Assembly (NCBI GenBank): GCA_945870225.1
Contig: CAMBRF010000002.1
Location: 1 to 64,000, forward strand
Length of the DNA stretch: 64,000 bases
Source of the DNA: PVC group bacterium
Lineage (GTDB): Bacteria; Verrucomicrobiota; Kiritimatiellia; CAIKKV01; CAITUY01
Direction of reading: 5' to 3'
The position numbers and the translations under genes were made by a program. Under the pieces are notes generated by a model that saw only the letters and a list, made by a program, of their open reading frames with translations, searched no databases and was not told the origin of the DNA. Numbering within the stretch: position 1 is the first letter of the stretch; every line of letters starts with the position of its first letter. Below are positions 1 through 8,208 of this stretch, piece by piece.

Positions 1-177
1 CGAAGGGTCAAAGACTCCGCGACAATCAAAACGAATGCCGCTGTACACGAGCCCATGTTTCGTGCCTTCATGATCCATGTCCGAAAGCGTGATGATGGTT
101 CCGCATCCCGCACACATCAGAACTGATGCAACAAGAAGCGTCGGCAAGCGTTGCTTTCCAATTCCATTCATGTTCAT
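1..177 (-). CDS. YceK/YidQ-like lipoprotein, 3' end outside window
   Basis: The first 59 codons of a minus-strand gene read into the window edge, so the C-terminus is missing. The protein starts with a hydrophobic signal segment (residues 11-24) ending in CAGCGT, a lipoprotein-type cysteine at residue 25 with a non-standard -3 residue. This is followed by GTIITLSD and then YSGIRFD, which is the layout of the small YceK/YidQ (DUF1375) lipoproteins. Two in-frame ATGs (177 and 171) are possible starts and neither has a strong ribosome site. It is the last of three small minus-strand envelope genes here. The family call rests on short motifs; cellular role unknown. Confidence 0.6.
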   Translation of the reverse strand, partial: MNMNGIGKQRLPTLLVASVLMCAGCGTIITLSDMDHEGTKHGLVYSGIRFDCRGVFDPS

Positions 178-237
178 GTTCCCAACGCTACGCGGCAGGG
201 GCGCGCAGCGTACCTTGCCCGCATTTGTTGGCTGCTG

Positions 238-555
238 TCATTTCTCTCTTTTCGGCGCTGCTGCCAAGGCAACAAGTGATGCGAAAAGAAGGAGTCCAAG
301 TGGATGCGTGCTCTCAATCACTCGTCGCGTTTTACAGGCCCCGTCCATCCACTCCTGTGAAGGGGATTTCTTCGTCTCCCCAAATTCCTTCACAGTGGCT
401 AGTCGCGCCGAGGTCTGAAGGCCCATCATGTAGAACACGAGCAATCCGACTAGAACAACGAGGCTTGCCGTCCTGATCCACCACACGCGGGCGAGCAATA
501 TGGGAAGAACTCCGCAGAGGACGATCAGGATGTAGATGCCATATCTCATTTGCAT
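238..555 (-). CDS. Small hypothetical membrane protein
   Basis: A 105-residue protein with two strongly hydrophobic segments at the N-terminus (about residues 5-22 and 28-45), a polar middle with several Lys/Glu residues, and a further hydrophobic stretch near the C-terminus (about 85-99). I recognise no family. It starts 16 bases after the stop of the upstream gene at 572-946 and precedes the lipoprotein gene ending at base 1, so the three probably share a transcript. Base composition is lower in GC than the rest of the window. ATG at 549 is an alternative start. Its reality is supported by membrane-type composition and operon position, not by homology. Confidence 0.5.
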   Translation of the reverse strand: MQMRYGIYILIVLCGVLPILLARVWWIRTASLVVLVGLLVFYMMGLQTSARLATVKEFGETKKSPSQEWMDGACKTRRVIESTHPLGLLLFASLVALAAAPKREK

Positions 556-571
556 TTGCTTTCAGCCAACG

Positions 572-946
572 TCAGCCTTGAGGCGATGAGGAAGCCGCGC
601 CCGGCGCGGGTTCCGAAGTCTCCTCGGAGGCTTGGTTCGACCTGATCTTTCTGTTGATTGCTGCCACTCCGAATCCGAGCGCTGCCCCACCGGTTCCGTT
701 TATCACGATGCTCAGTGCCAGATACCAATCAGTATGGAGAGTCCGGTAATCGAAATGGGAAGTGAGGTGCGCATGAATAGCATCCGCGATGTATGCGCCG
801 GGCAGCATGAGAACCCAAGCCGGCCAGAAAACGAAGACAGGGACCTTGTTCCACCACTGAGCGCAGGGACAAATCCAGAACGGCGCGAGGAACACGAGGG
901 TCAGGATGACCCCTGCAATTCCTCCGGTCAGGATTCTCCTCCTCAT
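572..946 (-). CDS. Hypothetical integral membrane protein
   Basis: A 124-residue protein with an N-terminal hydrophobic helix (about 5-24), a second (about 35-53) and a third (about 76-97), ending in a Ser/Glu/Pro-rich soluble tail. The start is well supported by AAGGAG five bases before the ATG. It is the first gene of a three-gene minus-strand set and lies 31 bases from a perfect 14-bp palindrome at 978-991 that could control it. No recognisable domain. Confidence 0.6.
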   Translation of the reverse strand: MRRRILTGGIAGVILTLVFLAPFWICPCAQWWNKVPVFVFWPAWVLMLPGAYIADAIHAHLTSHFDYRTLHTDWYLALSIVINGTGGAALGFGVAAINRKIRSNQASEETSEPAPGAASSSPQG

Positions 947-977
947 TCATTCTCCTTCAGTGGTCGAACGTTCTATC

Positions 978-991
978 TGTAACGCGTTACA
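978..991. promoter_or_regulatory. Operator-like perfect palindrome upstream of membrane gene operon
   Basis: The 14-base sequence TGTAACGCGTTACA is identical to its reverse complement and lies about 31 bases upstream of the ATG at 946. This is where a repressor or activator would bind next to a promoter. No regulator gene is present nearby, so the factor is unknown. Confidence 0.4.
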
Positions 992-1224
992 ATTCCTTGT
1001 GAAAGAGGATATGTCTTGGGTTCGTGTGGCGCAAGTTCGTTTTTGTAAAGACGTCAACGACTGCTTCCTTCCGTGTTCATAAAGATTATTCATTTCGTAA
1101 CTATTTGAAAAACAACGAGATAGCTCGGATTGAAGAAGGGCCTCATATATTTTAAATATTCAACGGATCTCTGTTATGCTATATGTATGCTAAATAATTG
1201 TTACAATTGACCGGAATTAACCAT

Positions 1225-1246
1225 GATATGTAAGCGCTTACATATC
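1225..1246. promoter_or_regulatory. 22-bp perfect palindrome resembling a LacI-family operator
   Basis: Twenty-two bases form a perfect inverted repeat around a central CG, with core TGTAAGCGCTTACA. LacI/GalR-family and catabolite-responsive operators typically have this even symmetry and a central CG. It sits in AT-rich DNA between divergent-facing intergenic sequence and the 3' end of the UPF0260 gene, about 280 bases upstream of the small membrane operon. The bound protein and the controlled gene cannot be identified from this window. Confidence 0.45.
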
Positions 1247-1412
1247 ACAAAATATGTGGCGCGACATTTTTTAACCTGTTGAGTAATCATGATTTGCAGC
1301 TTGGTCGATTTGCGGAGTACCTACTGAAATAGCAATGGGTGCCGGAGACTAAGGCTCGGTTTCGCGTCTCGGAGGCACAGAAATTCAACCTATTACTCGA
1401 AACAGCCCCTGC

Positions 1413-1868
1413 TTACTTCAGGGCCCAGCGGGCATCGTCCTCGGCAATCACGTGGCCGCGGACGGACATGCCGGCGTCGCGGACGGAATCGGGGGCGCCA
1501 CTGACCAGAGGATGCCAGGCGGGCAGGTCGTGCCCTTCCGCCAGCAGACGATACGCGCAACTTGCCGGCAGCCACTTGATCACCTCCGGCTTGCAGCGGA
1601 ACAGATCCAGACACTCCGGCATCTTTTTCTTCCGGGCTCGATAGCAGGTGCAGCGGCAGGTTTCGAGATCAAGATGACGGCAGGCGATGTTCGTGTAGTC
1701 CACCTCAAGCGTGTCGGGATCCTCTATCTTAAGGACACAACACCGCCCGCACCCCGCACACAGCACCTCCCATTCCGCCCGCGTCAATTGACCCAGGGGC
1801 TTGCGCTGCCAGAACGGGGCCGGCTTACAGTCGGGCCGGACAGGTTTGGCCTTGGAGGACCTCGTCAT
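1413..1868 (-). CDS. UPF0260 (YcgN-type) cysteine-cluster protein
   Basis: A 151-residue protein matching the YcgN/UPF0260 family: WQRK near the N-terminus, the CAGCGRCC cluster (Cys37, 40, 43, 44), a second group Cys63/71/73/75, Cys86/92/104, and the family tail CAYRLLAEG, WHPLVSG and SVRG. The cysteine pattern is typical of a metal or Fe-S site, but family function is not established. I chose ATG 1868 because TAGGG lies six bases upstream; an in-frame TTG at 1874 would have no spaced ribosome site. It starts eight bases after the speA stop and is probably co-transcribed. Confidence 0.88.
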   Translation of the reverse strand: MTRSSKAKPVRPDCKPAPFWQRKPLGQLTRAEWEVLCAGCGRCCVLKIEDPDTLEVDYTNIACRHLDLETCRCTCYRARKKKMPECLDLFRCKPEVIKWLPASCAYRLLAEGHDLPAWHPLVSGAPDSVRDAGMSVRGHVIAEDDARWALK

Positions 1869-1876
1869 AGGCAACC

Positions 1877-3790
1877 CTACTTCTCAAAGTAAGTATAGCC
1901 GCGCATACCGACCTTGTAGGCCTTGAGGAATGCCGTCTTTTCGCGGGCCGAAATCAGCCCGGCCTTAAACGCTTTTTCCGTATGGGCCTTCATCAGCCCC
2001 ACCATGTGCTCGGGATCGTACTCCATGTACTCCAGGATTTCGTCCACCCGATCTCCCGTGATCTGTTCAGCGGACTTGATGCCGCCCTGCTCATCAATGT
2101 GCACATGCAGAACATTCGTATTGCCCAGCAGGTTGTGCATATCGCCGATCGTTTCCTGATAGGCACCCACCAGGAAGACGCCGAGATAATAATCCCGCCC
2201 GTCCAACTCGTGCAGCGGGAGGGCATGTTTGACGTCGTGCAGATCGATGAAGCGATCCACCTTCCCATCCGAGTCACAGGTGATATCCGCCAGCACGGCC
2301 TTGCGGGAGGGCCGCTGATTGAGACGGTGGATCGGCATGATCGGAAACAACTGATCGACGCCCCAGAAATCGGGAATGGACTGGAACACGCTGAAGTTTC
2401 CGTAATACACATCGGCAATGGCGGCATCCAGACCCTCGAGCTCGTCAGGGATGTATTTCCGGCCCTTGGTCATGCCGGCGATCTGGCAGACGATCCGCCA
2501 GAAAATGGTTTCGGCCAGAGCGCGTTCCCGCAGCGAAATCCCGCCGTGCTTGAACTGTCCACGGAGCTCGTCACGATAATACACGGCATCGTGATAGGCC
2601 TCCTGGACGTTCCGGGGGGACAACGACTGGCAGACCTCCATAAGGTTGGCCAGCATCTCGTTATTGTTGGCCGAAAGCTTTTCCGGGATGGTCAGGGGCT
2701 CAAACCGCCGGACATGCAACACGTTAAAGATCAGGACCGAATGATGGGCCGCCGTGGCGCGCCCTGATTCGCTGACGATCGTCGGGTGCGGAATCCCGGC
2801 TTCGTTCAGCGTGTTCATGATCACCTCGACCACATCCGAGGCGTACTCAGAGGTGGAGTAGTTGGTGCTGCATTCGAAATTGGTGTGGGATCCGTCATAG
2901 TCCACCGCCAGCCCGCCGCCGAGGTTGAGAATGCCCATGGCGGCGCCTTCGCGCACCAGCTCCACATAGAAACGGCACGCCTCCTGGCAGGCGGTCCGGA
3001 TCTTGCGGATGTCCGAGACCTGACTGCCTAGGTGGTAATGCAGCATCTGCAGGCAATCGAGGCGGTTGCTCTGGCGCAGGTGATCCACCAGCTCAATGAT
3101 CTGGGAGGCATCCAATCCGAACTTGCTGCGGTCGCCGCCCGAGGAATCCCAGTGCCCGCCGGCACGGCTGGAGAGTTTCGCCCGCACCCCCAGCAGCGGG
3201 CGGACATTGAGCCGTTCCGCGCGTTCGACGATCAATTCCAGTTCGCTGGGCATCTCGATCACCAGCACGGTGCGGGTGCCCATCTTCAAGGCTTGAAGCG
3301 CCATGTCGATGAACTCCTCATCCTTGTACCCGTTGCAGATGACAAACGCCTCGGGATCCTTCATCAGCGCGAGCGCGGCGATCAGCTCCGCCTTGCTGCC
3401 GGCCTCCAGCCCGTGGTGGTAGGCGCGCCCTGACTCCGTGATATCGGCCACCACCTGAAACTGCTGGTTGACCTTGATAGGGAAAACCCCGCGATATTCC
3501 CCGCGGTAGCCGGCATCCTTGATGGCCCGGCGGAAGCTTTCATTGATCTCGTCGATCCGGGAGGCCAGGATGTTGGAGAATCGCAGCAGAACGGGCATGT
3601 TCAGGTCGCGGCTGCGGCACTCGTCAATCAGATGCATCAGGCTGACTTCGGTCGCGCTATGCGGACCGTTCGGGCGGACCAGAACGTCCCCTTCGGCGGA
3701 GACATCGAAATAGCCCGATCCCCAGTTCCGGATTCCGTAAAGTTCGGCCGCATTATCCACAGTCCAACGGGTCAACGCTTCCTGCCGCAT
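1877..3790 (-). CDS. speA: Biosynthetic arginine decarboxylase
   Basis: Converts arginine to agmatine, the first step of the agmatine route to putrescine and spermidine, in the cytoplasm with pyridoxal phosphate. The 637-residue length is standard for SpeA. PIKVNQ at about 104-109 supplies the PLP lysine (Lys106). HYHLGSQ and the glycine-rich LNLGGGLAVDYDGS lie in the alanine-racemase-type barrel. The CDSDGK motif (Cys505) forms the partner active site in the C-terminal beta domain. GGGGAGG about nine bases before the ATG supports the start. No agmatinase or agmatine deiminase gene is adjacent, so later steps must be encoded elsewhere. Confidence 0.97.
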   Translation of the reverse strand: MRQEALTRWTVDNAAELYGIRNWGSGYFDVSAEGDVLVRPNGPHSATEVSLMHLIDECRSRDLNMPVLLRFSNILASRIDEINESFRRAIKDAGYRGEYRGVFPIKVNQQFQVVADITESGRAYHHGLEAGSKAELIAALALMKDPEAFVICNGYKDEEFIDMALQALKMGTRTVLVIEMPSELELIVERAERLNVRPLLGVRAKLSSRAGGHWDSSGGDRSKFGLDASQIIELVDHLRQSNRLDCLQMLHYHLGSQVSDIRKIRTACQEACRFYVELVREGAAMGILNLGGGLAVDYDGSHTNFECSTNYSTSEYASDVVEVIMNTLNEAGIPHPTIVSESGRATAAHHSVLIFNVLHVRRFEPLTIPEKLSANNNEMLANLMEVCQSLSPRNVQEAYHDAVYYRDELRGQFKHGGISLRERALAETIFWRIVCQIAGMTKGRKYIPDELEGLDAAIADVYYGNFSVFQSIPDFWGVDQLFPIMPIHRLNQRPSRKAVLADITCDSDGKVDRFIDLHDVKHALPLHELDGRDYYLGVFLVGAYQETIGDMHNLLGNTNVLHVHIDEQGGIKSAEQITGDRVDEILEYMEYDPEHMVGLMKAHTEKAFKAGLISAREKTAFLKAYKVGMRGYTYFEK

Positions 3791-3943
3791 CGCTTGGTTC
3801 CTCCCCTTCCCATTCGGGACCGGAACATATCACGCGCCACCGCGATGTACACAAAAAATTCCCATGCACTGGCCGGAGTTGACGGATGGCTGGTTCCCCG
3901 ATAAAGTGCGCGGACAGATCATGGTTAATATTTGAGGTGCCTC

Positions 3944-5494
3944 ATGAGTGACAGTCCGAACTTTGGTTCCCATCGAAACCAGGCGTCCCCGCCGCCCATT
4001 CCCCTCCGCCCGGCACCGCTAACGCTGGGCCTGGCGGCCGTCATCCCGATCGTGGTGATGTCGCTGCTCGTCTTCATCCCGATCTTTGTCTGGTTCTTCT
4101 GCCGAATCGAGCTGGGCGTCGGCGAAATCGCCATCCTGATCCATAAGACGGGAACAGACCTCCCCTCCGGCCAGATCCTGGCGGAAACGCCCGGCCAGAA
4201 GGGCATTCAGCTTGAGGTGCTGCCCGAGGGACGCCACTGGCGGAACCCCTATTCATGGACCTGGGAGAAGTCCACCATCACGGATATCCCCTCCGGGAAA
4301 CTGGGCGTCCAGACCCGTCTTTACGGCGAGGCGTTGCCGCCCAACCAGGTCATTGCCGGCCCCAAGCAGCGCGGCATCCTGGCCGAGGTGCTGGGCACAG
4401 GCAGGCACCGCATCAATCCCTATGCCTATAAGGTGGACCTATACGACGCCATCAGCATCCGGCCCGGTTGTGTCGGCGTGGTCACCTCGCTCGTGGGCGA
4501 CGATGTCTTCTCCCTGACGTCTTCCAATAAGCCCAATGGATTCCTCGTGACGGAAGGCCAGAAAGGCGTCCTGTCCACCGTGCTGGATCCGGGAACCTAC
4601 TACCTCAATCCCTACCTGTTCAGCGTGGTGGAGTTAAACCTGCAAAGCCAGCGCTTTGAGATGAGCGGAGTGGATGCCATTAATTTCCTGACCATGGACG
4701 GCTTCACGGTATCCGTCGAGGGCACGATCGAGTTTGCCCTCCAGCGCGAACAGGCGGCACTGCTGACCCATCGCGTCGGGGAGATGAATGACATCATCAA
4801 AAAGGTCATCCTACCGCGCGCCCGCGGCTTCAGCCGCATCGAGGGCAGCAAACATCCCGCCACCACCTTTATCGTCGGCGAGACGCGTCAGCAGTTCCAG
4901 CGGGATCTGGAGAATCATCTGCGGAGCACCTGCGAGCCCTGGGGTGTCTCCATCCGTTCCGTCCTGATCCGCAACATCAACCCGCCGGACGAAATCGCCA
5001 GCATCATCCGGGACCGCGAAGTCGCGGTTCAGGAAAGCAAGAAATACGATCAGGAGATCTCCCAGGCGCAATCGAAGGCCGAACTGGTCAAGCAGGAGAT
5101 GCTGGCGCAACAGAGCAAGGCGAAGGTCGAATCCGAAACCGCCCGCATCAGCGCGGTGATCAACGCCCAGCAGGAACAGTCCGTGCGGGTCGTCTCGGCC
5201 AACAAGGACCTGGAGGTGGCCAAACTCGAAAATCAGGCCGCCGCAGCCCAGGCCCAGGCCGTCATGCTCCGCGCCCAGGCTGACGCCGATGTGGTCAAGA
5301 TGCAGAACCTGGCCGAGGCGTCCGTCCTCTCCAATCAGGTTCAAGCATTCAGTAACGGCATGAACTTTGCCCGCAACGCCTTTTACAAGAAGATCGGCCC
5401 GCGTATCGACTCCATCTTAAGCACGGACCAGAAGGAAGGGCTCGGTGCCCTCTTCCTCCCCTATCTTCCCCAGACAAAGGAGGTGCTGCCATGA
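3944..5494 (+). CDS. Membrane-anchored SPFH/band 7 protein A with repeated N-terminal modules
   Basis: A 516-residue protein. One transmembrane helix (about 27-52) follows a short Pro-rich cytoplasmic-type start. It is followed by three related modules whose cores fall at about 84-103, 141-160 and 206-223, each built as (G/K)Q(K/R)G...VL..G....NPY, separated by PSGKLGV- and GCVGVVTS-like strands. A SPFH-like domain (about 236-345) and a long Ala/Gln/Glu-rich coiled coil (about 355-480) complete it. SPFH proteins (HflK/C, stomatin, flotillin) assemble on membranes into rings or domes. I chose ATG 3944 (GAGG six bases upstream) over TTG 3932. The stop overlaps the start of the next SPFH gene (ATGA), suggesting equimolar partners. 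Exact role unknown. Confidence 0.85.
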   Translation: MSDSPNFGSHRNQASPPPIPLRPAPLTLGLAAVIPIVVMSLLVFIPIFVWFFCRIELGVGEIAILIHKTGTDLPSGQILAETPGQKGIQLEVLPEGRHWRNPYSWTWEKSTITDIPSGKLGVQTRLYGEALPPNQVIAGPKQRGILAEVLGTGRHRINPYAYKVDLYDAISIRPGCVGVVTSLVGDDVFSLTSSNKPNGFLVTEGQKGVLSTVLDPGTYYLNPYLFSVVELNLQSQRFEMSGVDAINFLTMDGFTVSVEGTIEFALQREQAALLTHRVGEMNDIIKKVILPRARGFSRIEGSKHPATTFIVGETRQQFQRDLENHLRSTCEPWGVSIRSVLIRNINPPDEIASIIRDREVAVQESKKYDQEISQAQSKAELVKQEMLAQQSKAKVESETARISAVINAQQEQSVRVVSANKDLEVAKLENQAAAAQAQAVMLRAQADADVVKMQNLAEASVLSNQVQAFSNGMNFARNAFYKKIGPRIDSILSTDQKEGLGALFLPYLPQTKEVLP

Positions 5495-7251
5495 AATCAC
5501 TTCGTTCCATCGTACCAATCGTTGCCTTGGTGTTGGGTCTGGGCTGGTTCATCTGGACGTGGGGGTTCTGCCGGTTCTATGTCGGCCCCGATCAGATGGT
5601 CGTGATCACCGCCAAATCGGGAAAACCCCTGCCGCCCGGCCAGATTCTTGCCAAGGAAGGCGAAATGGGGATTCAGGAGACCGTTCTTGGCGAAGGCCGC
5701 CACTTCCGGGATCCCGTCATGTTCGACCGGGAATATCACTCCGTTTTACTGATTCCCCCGGGAAAGATCGGTATCGTCACCTCCAAAGTCGGCGATCCGC
5801 TGGCCCAGGGCGACTTCCTGGCCGCGCCCGGCCAAAAGGGGATTTGGCGCAATGTGTTGGGCCCCGGGAAATACCGCCTCAACCCCCACGGGTACGAGGT
5901 GAAAATTGAGGACGCCGTCCTGATTCCCATCGGTTATGCCGGCGTGATCACATCCTTGTCCGGCCAGCAGGCGCAGGAAGGGGCCTTCGCAGGCAAGAAC
6001 GAGAAAGGGGTTCGTGAAGACATTCTCCAGCCGGGCCTGTATTTTGTGAACCCGAAGGAATTCCAGGTGAACGTCCTGGAGATCGGGGTCAACCAGGTAT
6101 CCCTGCTGGGCAAGGAAGGCGGCGCGGTGATCACCAAGGGCCAGCTCGAAAGCCACAATGTCGCCATGGAGGCCTTGCAGGGTAAAATGCTGCAACAGCA
6201 GGCCGAAAAACGGCGCGATTACTACAGGGAATCTGCAGCCGAGGGCCAGCAGAACATTCAGATCGTGCAGGAAACGGGCAGCTCCTGGTCCCGGCAACGG
6301 GCCGCGCAAAATACCGTGCAGAGTGTCCCGACGGCCAAGAAACCGCTTTCGCGCGGGGAGCCCCAGCGGGAGGATAGCACCCGCGTCCTGAATGAGTTTG
6401 TTACGTTCCCGTCGCGCGACGGCTTCCTGATCAGCCTGGACATGACGCTTGAGTTTGAACTCAAGCCGGAGCGCATCGCCTGGCTGTATCGCAGTTTCGG
6501 GGACCTTCCCGCGGTCGTGGACAAGATCATCATGCCCCAGATCCTGTCCATCACCCGCAACAAGGGCTCCGAGTATGGCGCCAAGGATTTCATCGTCGGG
6601 GAGGGGCGTGAAAAATTCCAGAAGGACATCACCGAAGCCCTCTCCAAAACCATGGCCGACCGGAAGATTCTCACCCATAACGCCCTGATCCGCCATGTGG
6701 ACGTTCCCATGCAGATTCTGGACCCGATCCAAAAAGCCAGTCTGGCCATCGAGCAGAACCTCACCAACAAGGAACGCCAGAACACCGCCAAGAAACAGGC
6801 CGAACTCAATACGAGTCTCTCCATGATCGAACAGCGGCGGGCACAGGTGGCCCAGGAAACCAGAAAGCTCCAGGCTGAGATCGCCGCCGACAAGGAAAAG
6901 CAGGTGGCCGAAATCCAGGGCGAGACGATGAAACTGGCCGCCGAAGTCGAGAAGAACACCGCCTCGGCCCGCGCTGACAAAACCCGCACCTTGGGACAGG
7001 CCACCGCCGACTCCATGAAACTCGTGGAAGGCGAACGGGCACGGGGGGCCCAGATGAAGACCCGCGCCTTCGGAGACCCTGTGGCCTACTCGCTTTGGGA
7101 GTTCGCCGGCGCCCTCAAGCCCGACATCCGGATCAGCATCCTCCACAGCGGACCCGGAACCTTGTGGACCGATGCCGCCAAGGCCACCCTGGGTGAACTC
7201 GGCGGAGCTACCCTTCTGCAGGGGACGGAGGCTCAGGGTTCCAAAAAGTGA
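5491..7251 (+). CDS. Membrane-anchored SPFH/band 7 protein B, partner of protein A
   Basis: A 586-residue paralogue of the preceding protein. It has an N-terminal membrane helix (about 7-25) and three modules with cores near 59-75, 115-133 and 171-188 (for example GQKGIWRNVLGPGKYRLNP). An insertion of roughly 95 residues (about 205-298, rich in Gln, Arg and Ser) sits between the third module and the SPFH domain (about 300-410). A long coiled coil (about 425-530) and a hydrophobic C-terminal portion follow. Start and stop overlap both neighbours by four bases. By analogy with HflK/HflC or paired prohibitins, A and B may form a heteromeric cage; this is inference from architecture and coupling. 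Confidence 0.85.
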   Translation: MKSLRSIVPIVALVLGLGWFIWTWGFCRFYVGPDQMVVITAKSGKPLPPGQILAKEGEMGIQETVLGEGRHFRDPVMFDREYHSVLLIPPGKIGIVTSKVGDPLAQGDFLAAPGQKGIWRNVLGPGKYRLNPHGYEVKIEDAVLIPIGYAGVITSLSGQQAQEGAFAGKNEKGVREDILQPGLYFVNPKEFQVNVLEIGVNQVSLLGKEGGAVITKGQLESHNVAMEALQGKMLQQQAEKRRDYYRESAAEGQQNIQIVQETGSSWSRQRAAQNTVQSVPTAKKPLSRGEPQREDSTRVLNEFVTFPSRDGFLISLDMTLEFELKPERIAWLYRSFGDLPAVVDKIIMPQILSITRNKGSEYGAKDFIVGEGREKFQKDITEALSKTMADRKILTHNALIRHVDVPMQILDPIQKASLAIEQNLTNKERQNTAKKQAELNTSLSMIEQRRAQVAQETRKLQAEIAADKEKQVAEIQGETMKLAAEVEKNTASARADKTRTLGQATADSMKLVEGERARGAQMKTRAFGDPVAYSLWEFAGALKPDIRISILHSGPGTLWTDAAKATLGELGGATLLQGTEAQGSKK

Positions 7252-8189
7252 CGACGGCGTTCCTGTATCATCCCGCCTTCCTGCGGCATAACACAGGATG
7301 GAAACATCCCGAGCAGCGCCGGAGATTAACGGCCATCCAGGACGCCCTGCAAAGCGCGGGGCTTCTGGACCAACTCCTGCAAGTAACACCCGTGGCGCCC
7401 CCCCTGGAGGCCATCACCGCGATCCATGACCCCGCCTACGTTCAGGACTTGCGGTCACGCTGCGCGGCCCATCGCGTGTTTGATGCCGGGCACGACACAC
7501 TCGGCTCCTCGTCCACTTATGAAGCCGCCTGCCTCGCCGCCGGGGCCGTTATCGACGCCGTCGATGCCGTCATGGACCGGCGGGCAACCAATGCCTTTTG
7601 CGCCGTACGCCCGCCCGGTCACCATGCGGAGAGGAGCCACGCCATGGGCTTCTGCTTCTTCAACAACGTCGCCATCGGCGCCCGGCACCTTCAACACCGG
7701 CACGGGCTCCAACGCGTGGCGATCATCGACTGGGACGTCCACCACGGAAACGGAACCCAACAGGCCTTCTACAACGATCCTTCTGTTTTCTACTTCAGCA
7801 CCCACCAATTCCCGCATTATCCGGGAACCGGCCGGGCTCATGAAAAGGGTGAAGGCGCCGGCCTGGGTTTTACGCTGAACGTTCCTCTCGCGGCCGGTTC
7901 GACTGGAACCGATTTCCGGCAGGCCTTCCATCATGACCTGAAACCGGCCCTGGCCCGCTTCAAGCCTGACTTCATCCTGATATCGGCGGGGTTCGACGGG
8001 CATCGCGACGATCCCTTGTCCGCCATGCTCCTGACCGAGGCTGATTACGCTGAACTGACGCGCATCGTGATGGATCTCGCGGATGAGCATTGCGGCGGAC
8101 GTGTCGTCTCCGTTCTGGAAGGCGGCTATGACCTGCCCGCTCTGACGGCGTGCGTGGAGGCCCATCTGCGAGAGTTGATGCAACGGTAA
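7248..8189 (+). CDS. Histone-deacetylase-family (AcuC-like) zinc deacetylase
   Basis: A 313-residue class II HDAC/acetylpolyamine amidohydrolase-type protein, probably a zinc hydrolase removing acetyl groups from a lysine or polyamine. Visible active-site elements are RPPGHHAE (His125/His126), IIDWDVHHGNGT (zinc ligands Asp163 and His165), SAGFDGHRDDP (third ligand Asp250) and the late EGGYD (catalytic Tyr near 295). The start is GTG at 7248, inside the stop of the SPFH-B gene (GTGA), so synthesis is tied to the SPFH pair. Substrate cannot be told from sequence. An acetylpolyamine is possible given speA next door, but speA is on the opposite strand in a separate unit. Confidence 0.92.
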   Translation: MTTAFLYHPAFLRHNTGWKHPEQRRRLTAIQDALQSAGLLDQLLQVTPVAPPLEAITAIHDPAYVQDLRSRCAAHRVFDAGHDTLGSSSTYEAACLAAGAVIDAVDAVMDRRATNAFCAVRPPGHHAERSHAMGFCFFNNVAIGARHLQHRHGLQRVAIIDWDVHHGNGTQQAFYNDPSVFYFSTHQFPHYPGTGRAHEKGEGAGLGFTLNVPLAAGSTGTDFRQAFHHDLKPALARFKPDFILISAGFDGHRDDPLSAMLLTEADYAELTRIVMDLADEHCGGRVVSVLEGGYDLPALTACVEAHLRELMQR

Positions 8190-8208
8190 GAACCGGGCGA
8201 ACGCAAGG

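Larger units (their letters stand above)
947..1412. other. AT-rich intergenic region with two palindromes, no gene seen
   Basis: About 466 bases between the small envelope operon and the UPF0260 gene. It is markedly AT-rich around 1080-1260 compared with the GC-rich surroundings. It holds the palindromes annotated separately at 978-991 and 1225-1246. I see no credible coding frame, tRNA or known RNA fold. Confidence 0.7.

Noticed and set aside
77-476. Two overlapping plus-strand frames at the left edge
   Set aside because: They oppose the lipoprotein and small membrane genes, which have membrane-type composition and a coherent operon order.
5746-7389. 547-residue open frame on the minus strand opposite the second SPFH gene and deacetylase start
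   Set aside because: It lies wholly antisense to a well supported SPFH gene, has a composition biased to Gly/Leu/His as expected for the complement of GC-rich coding DNA, and no motif or ribosome site.
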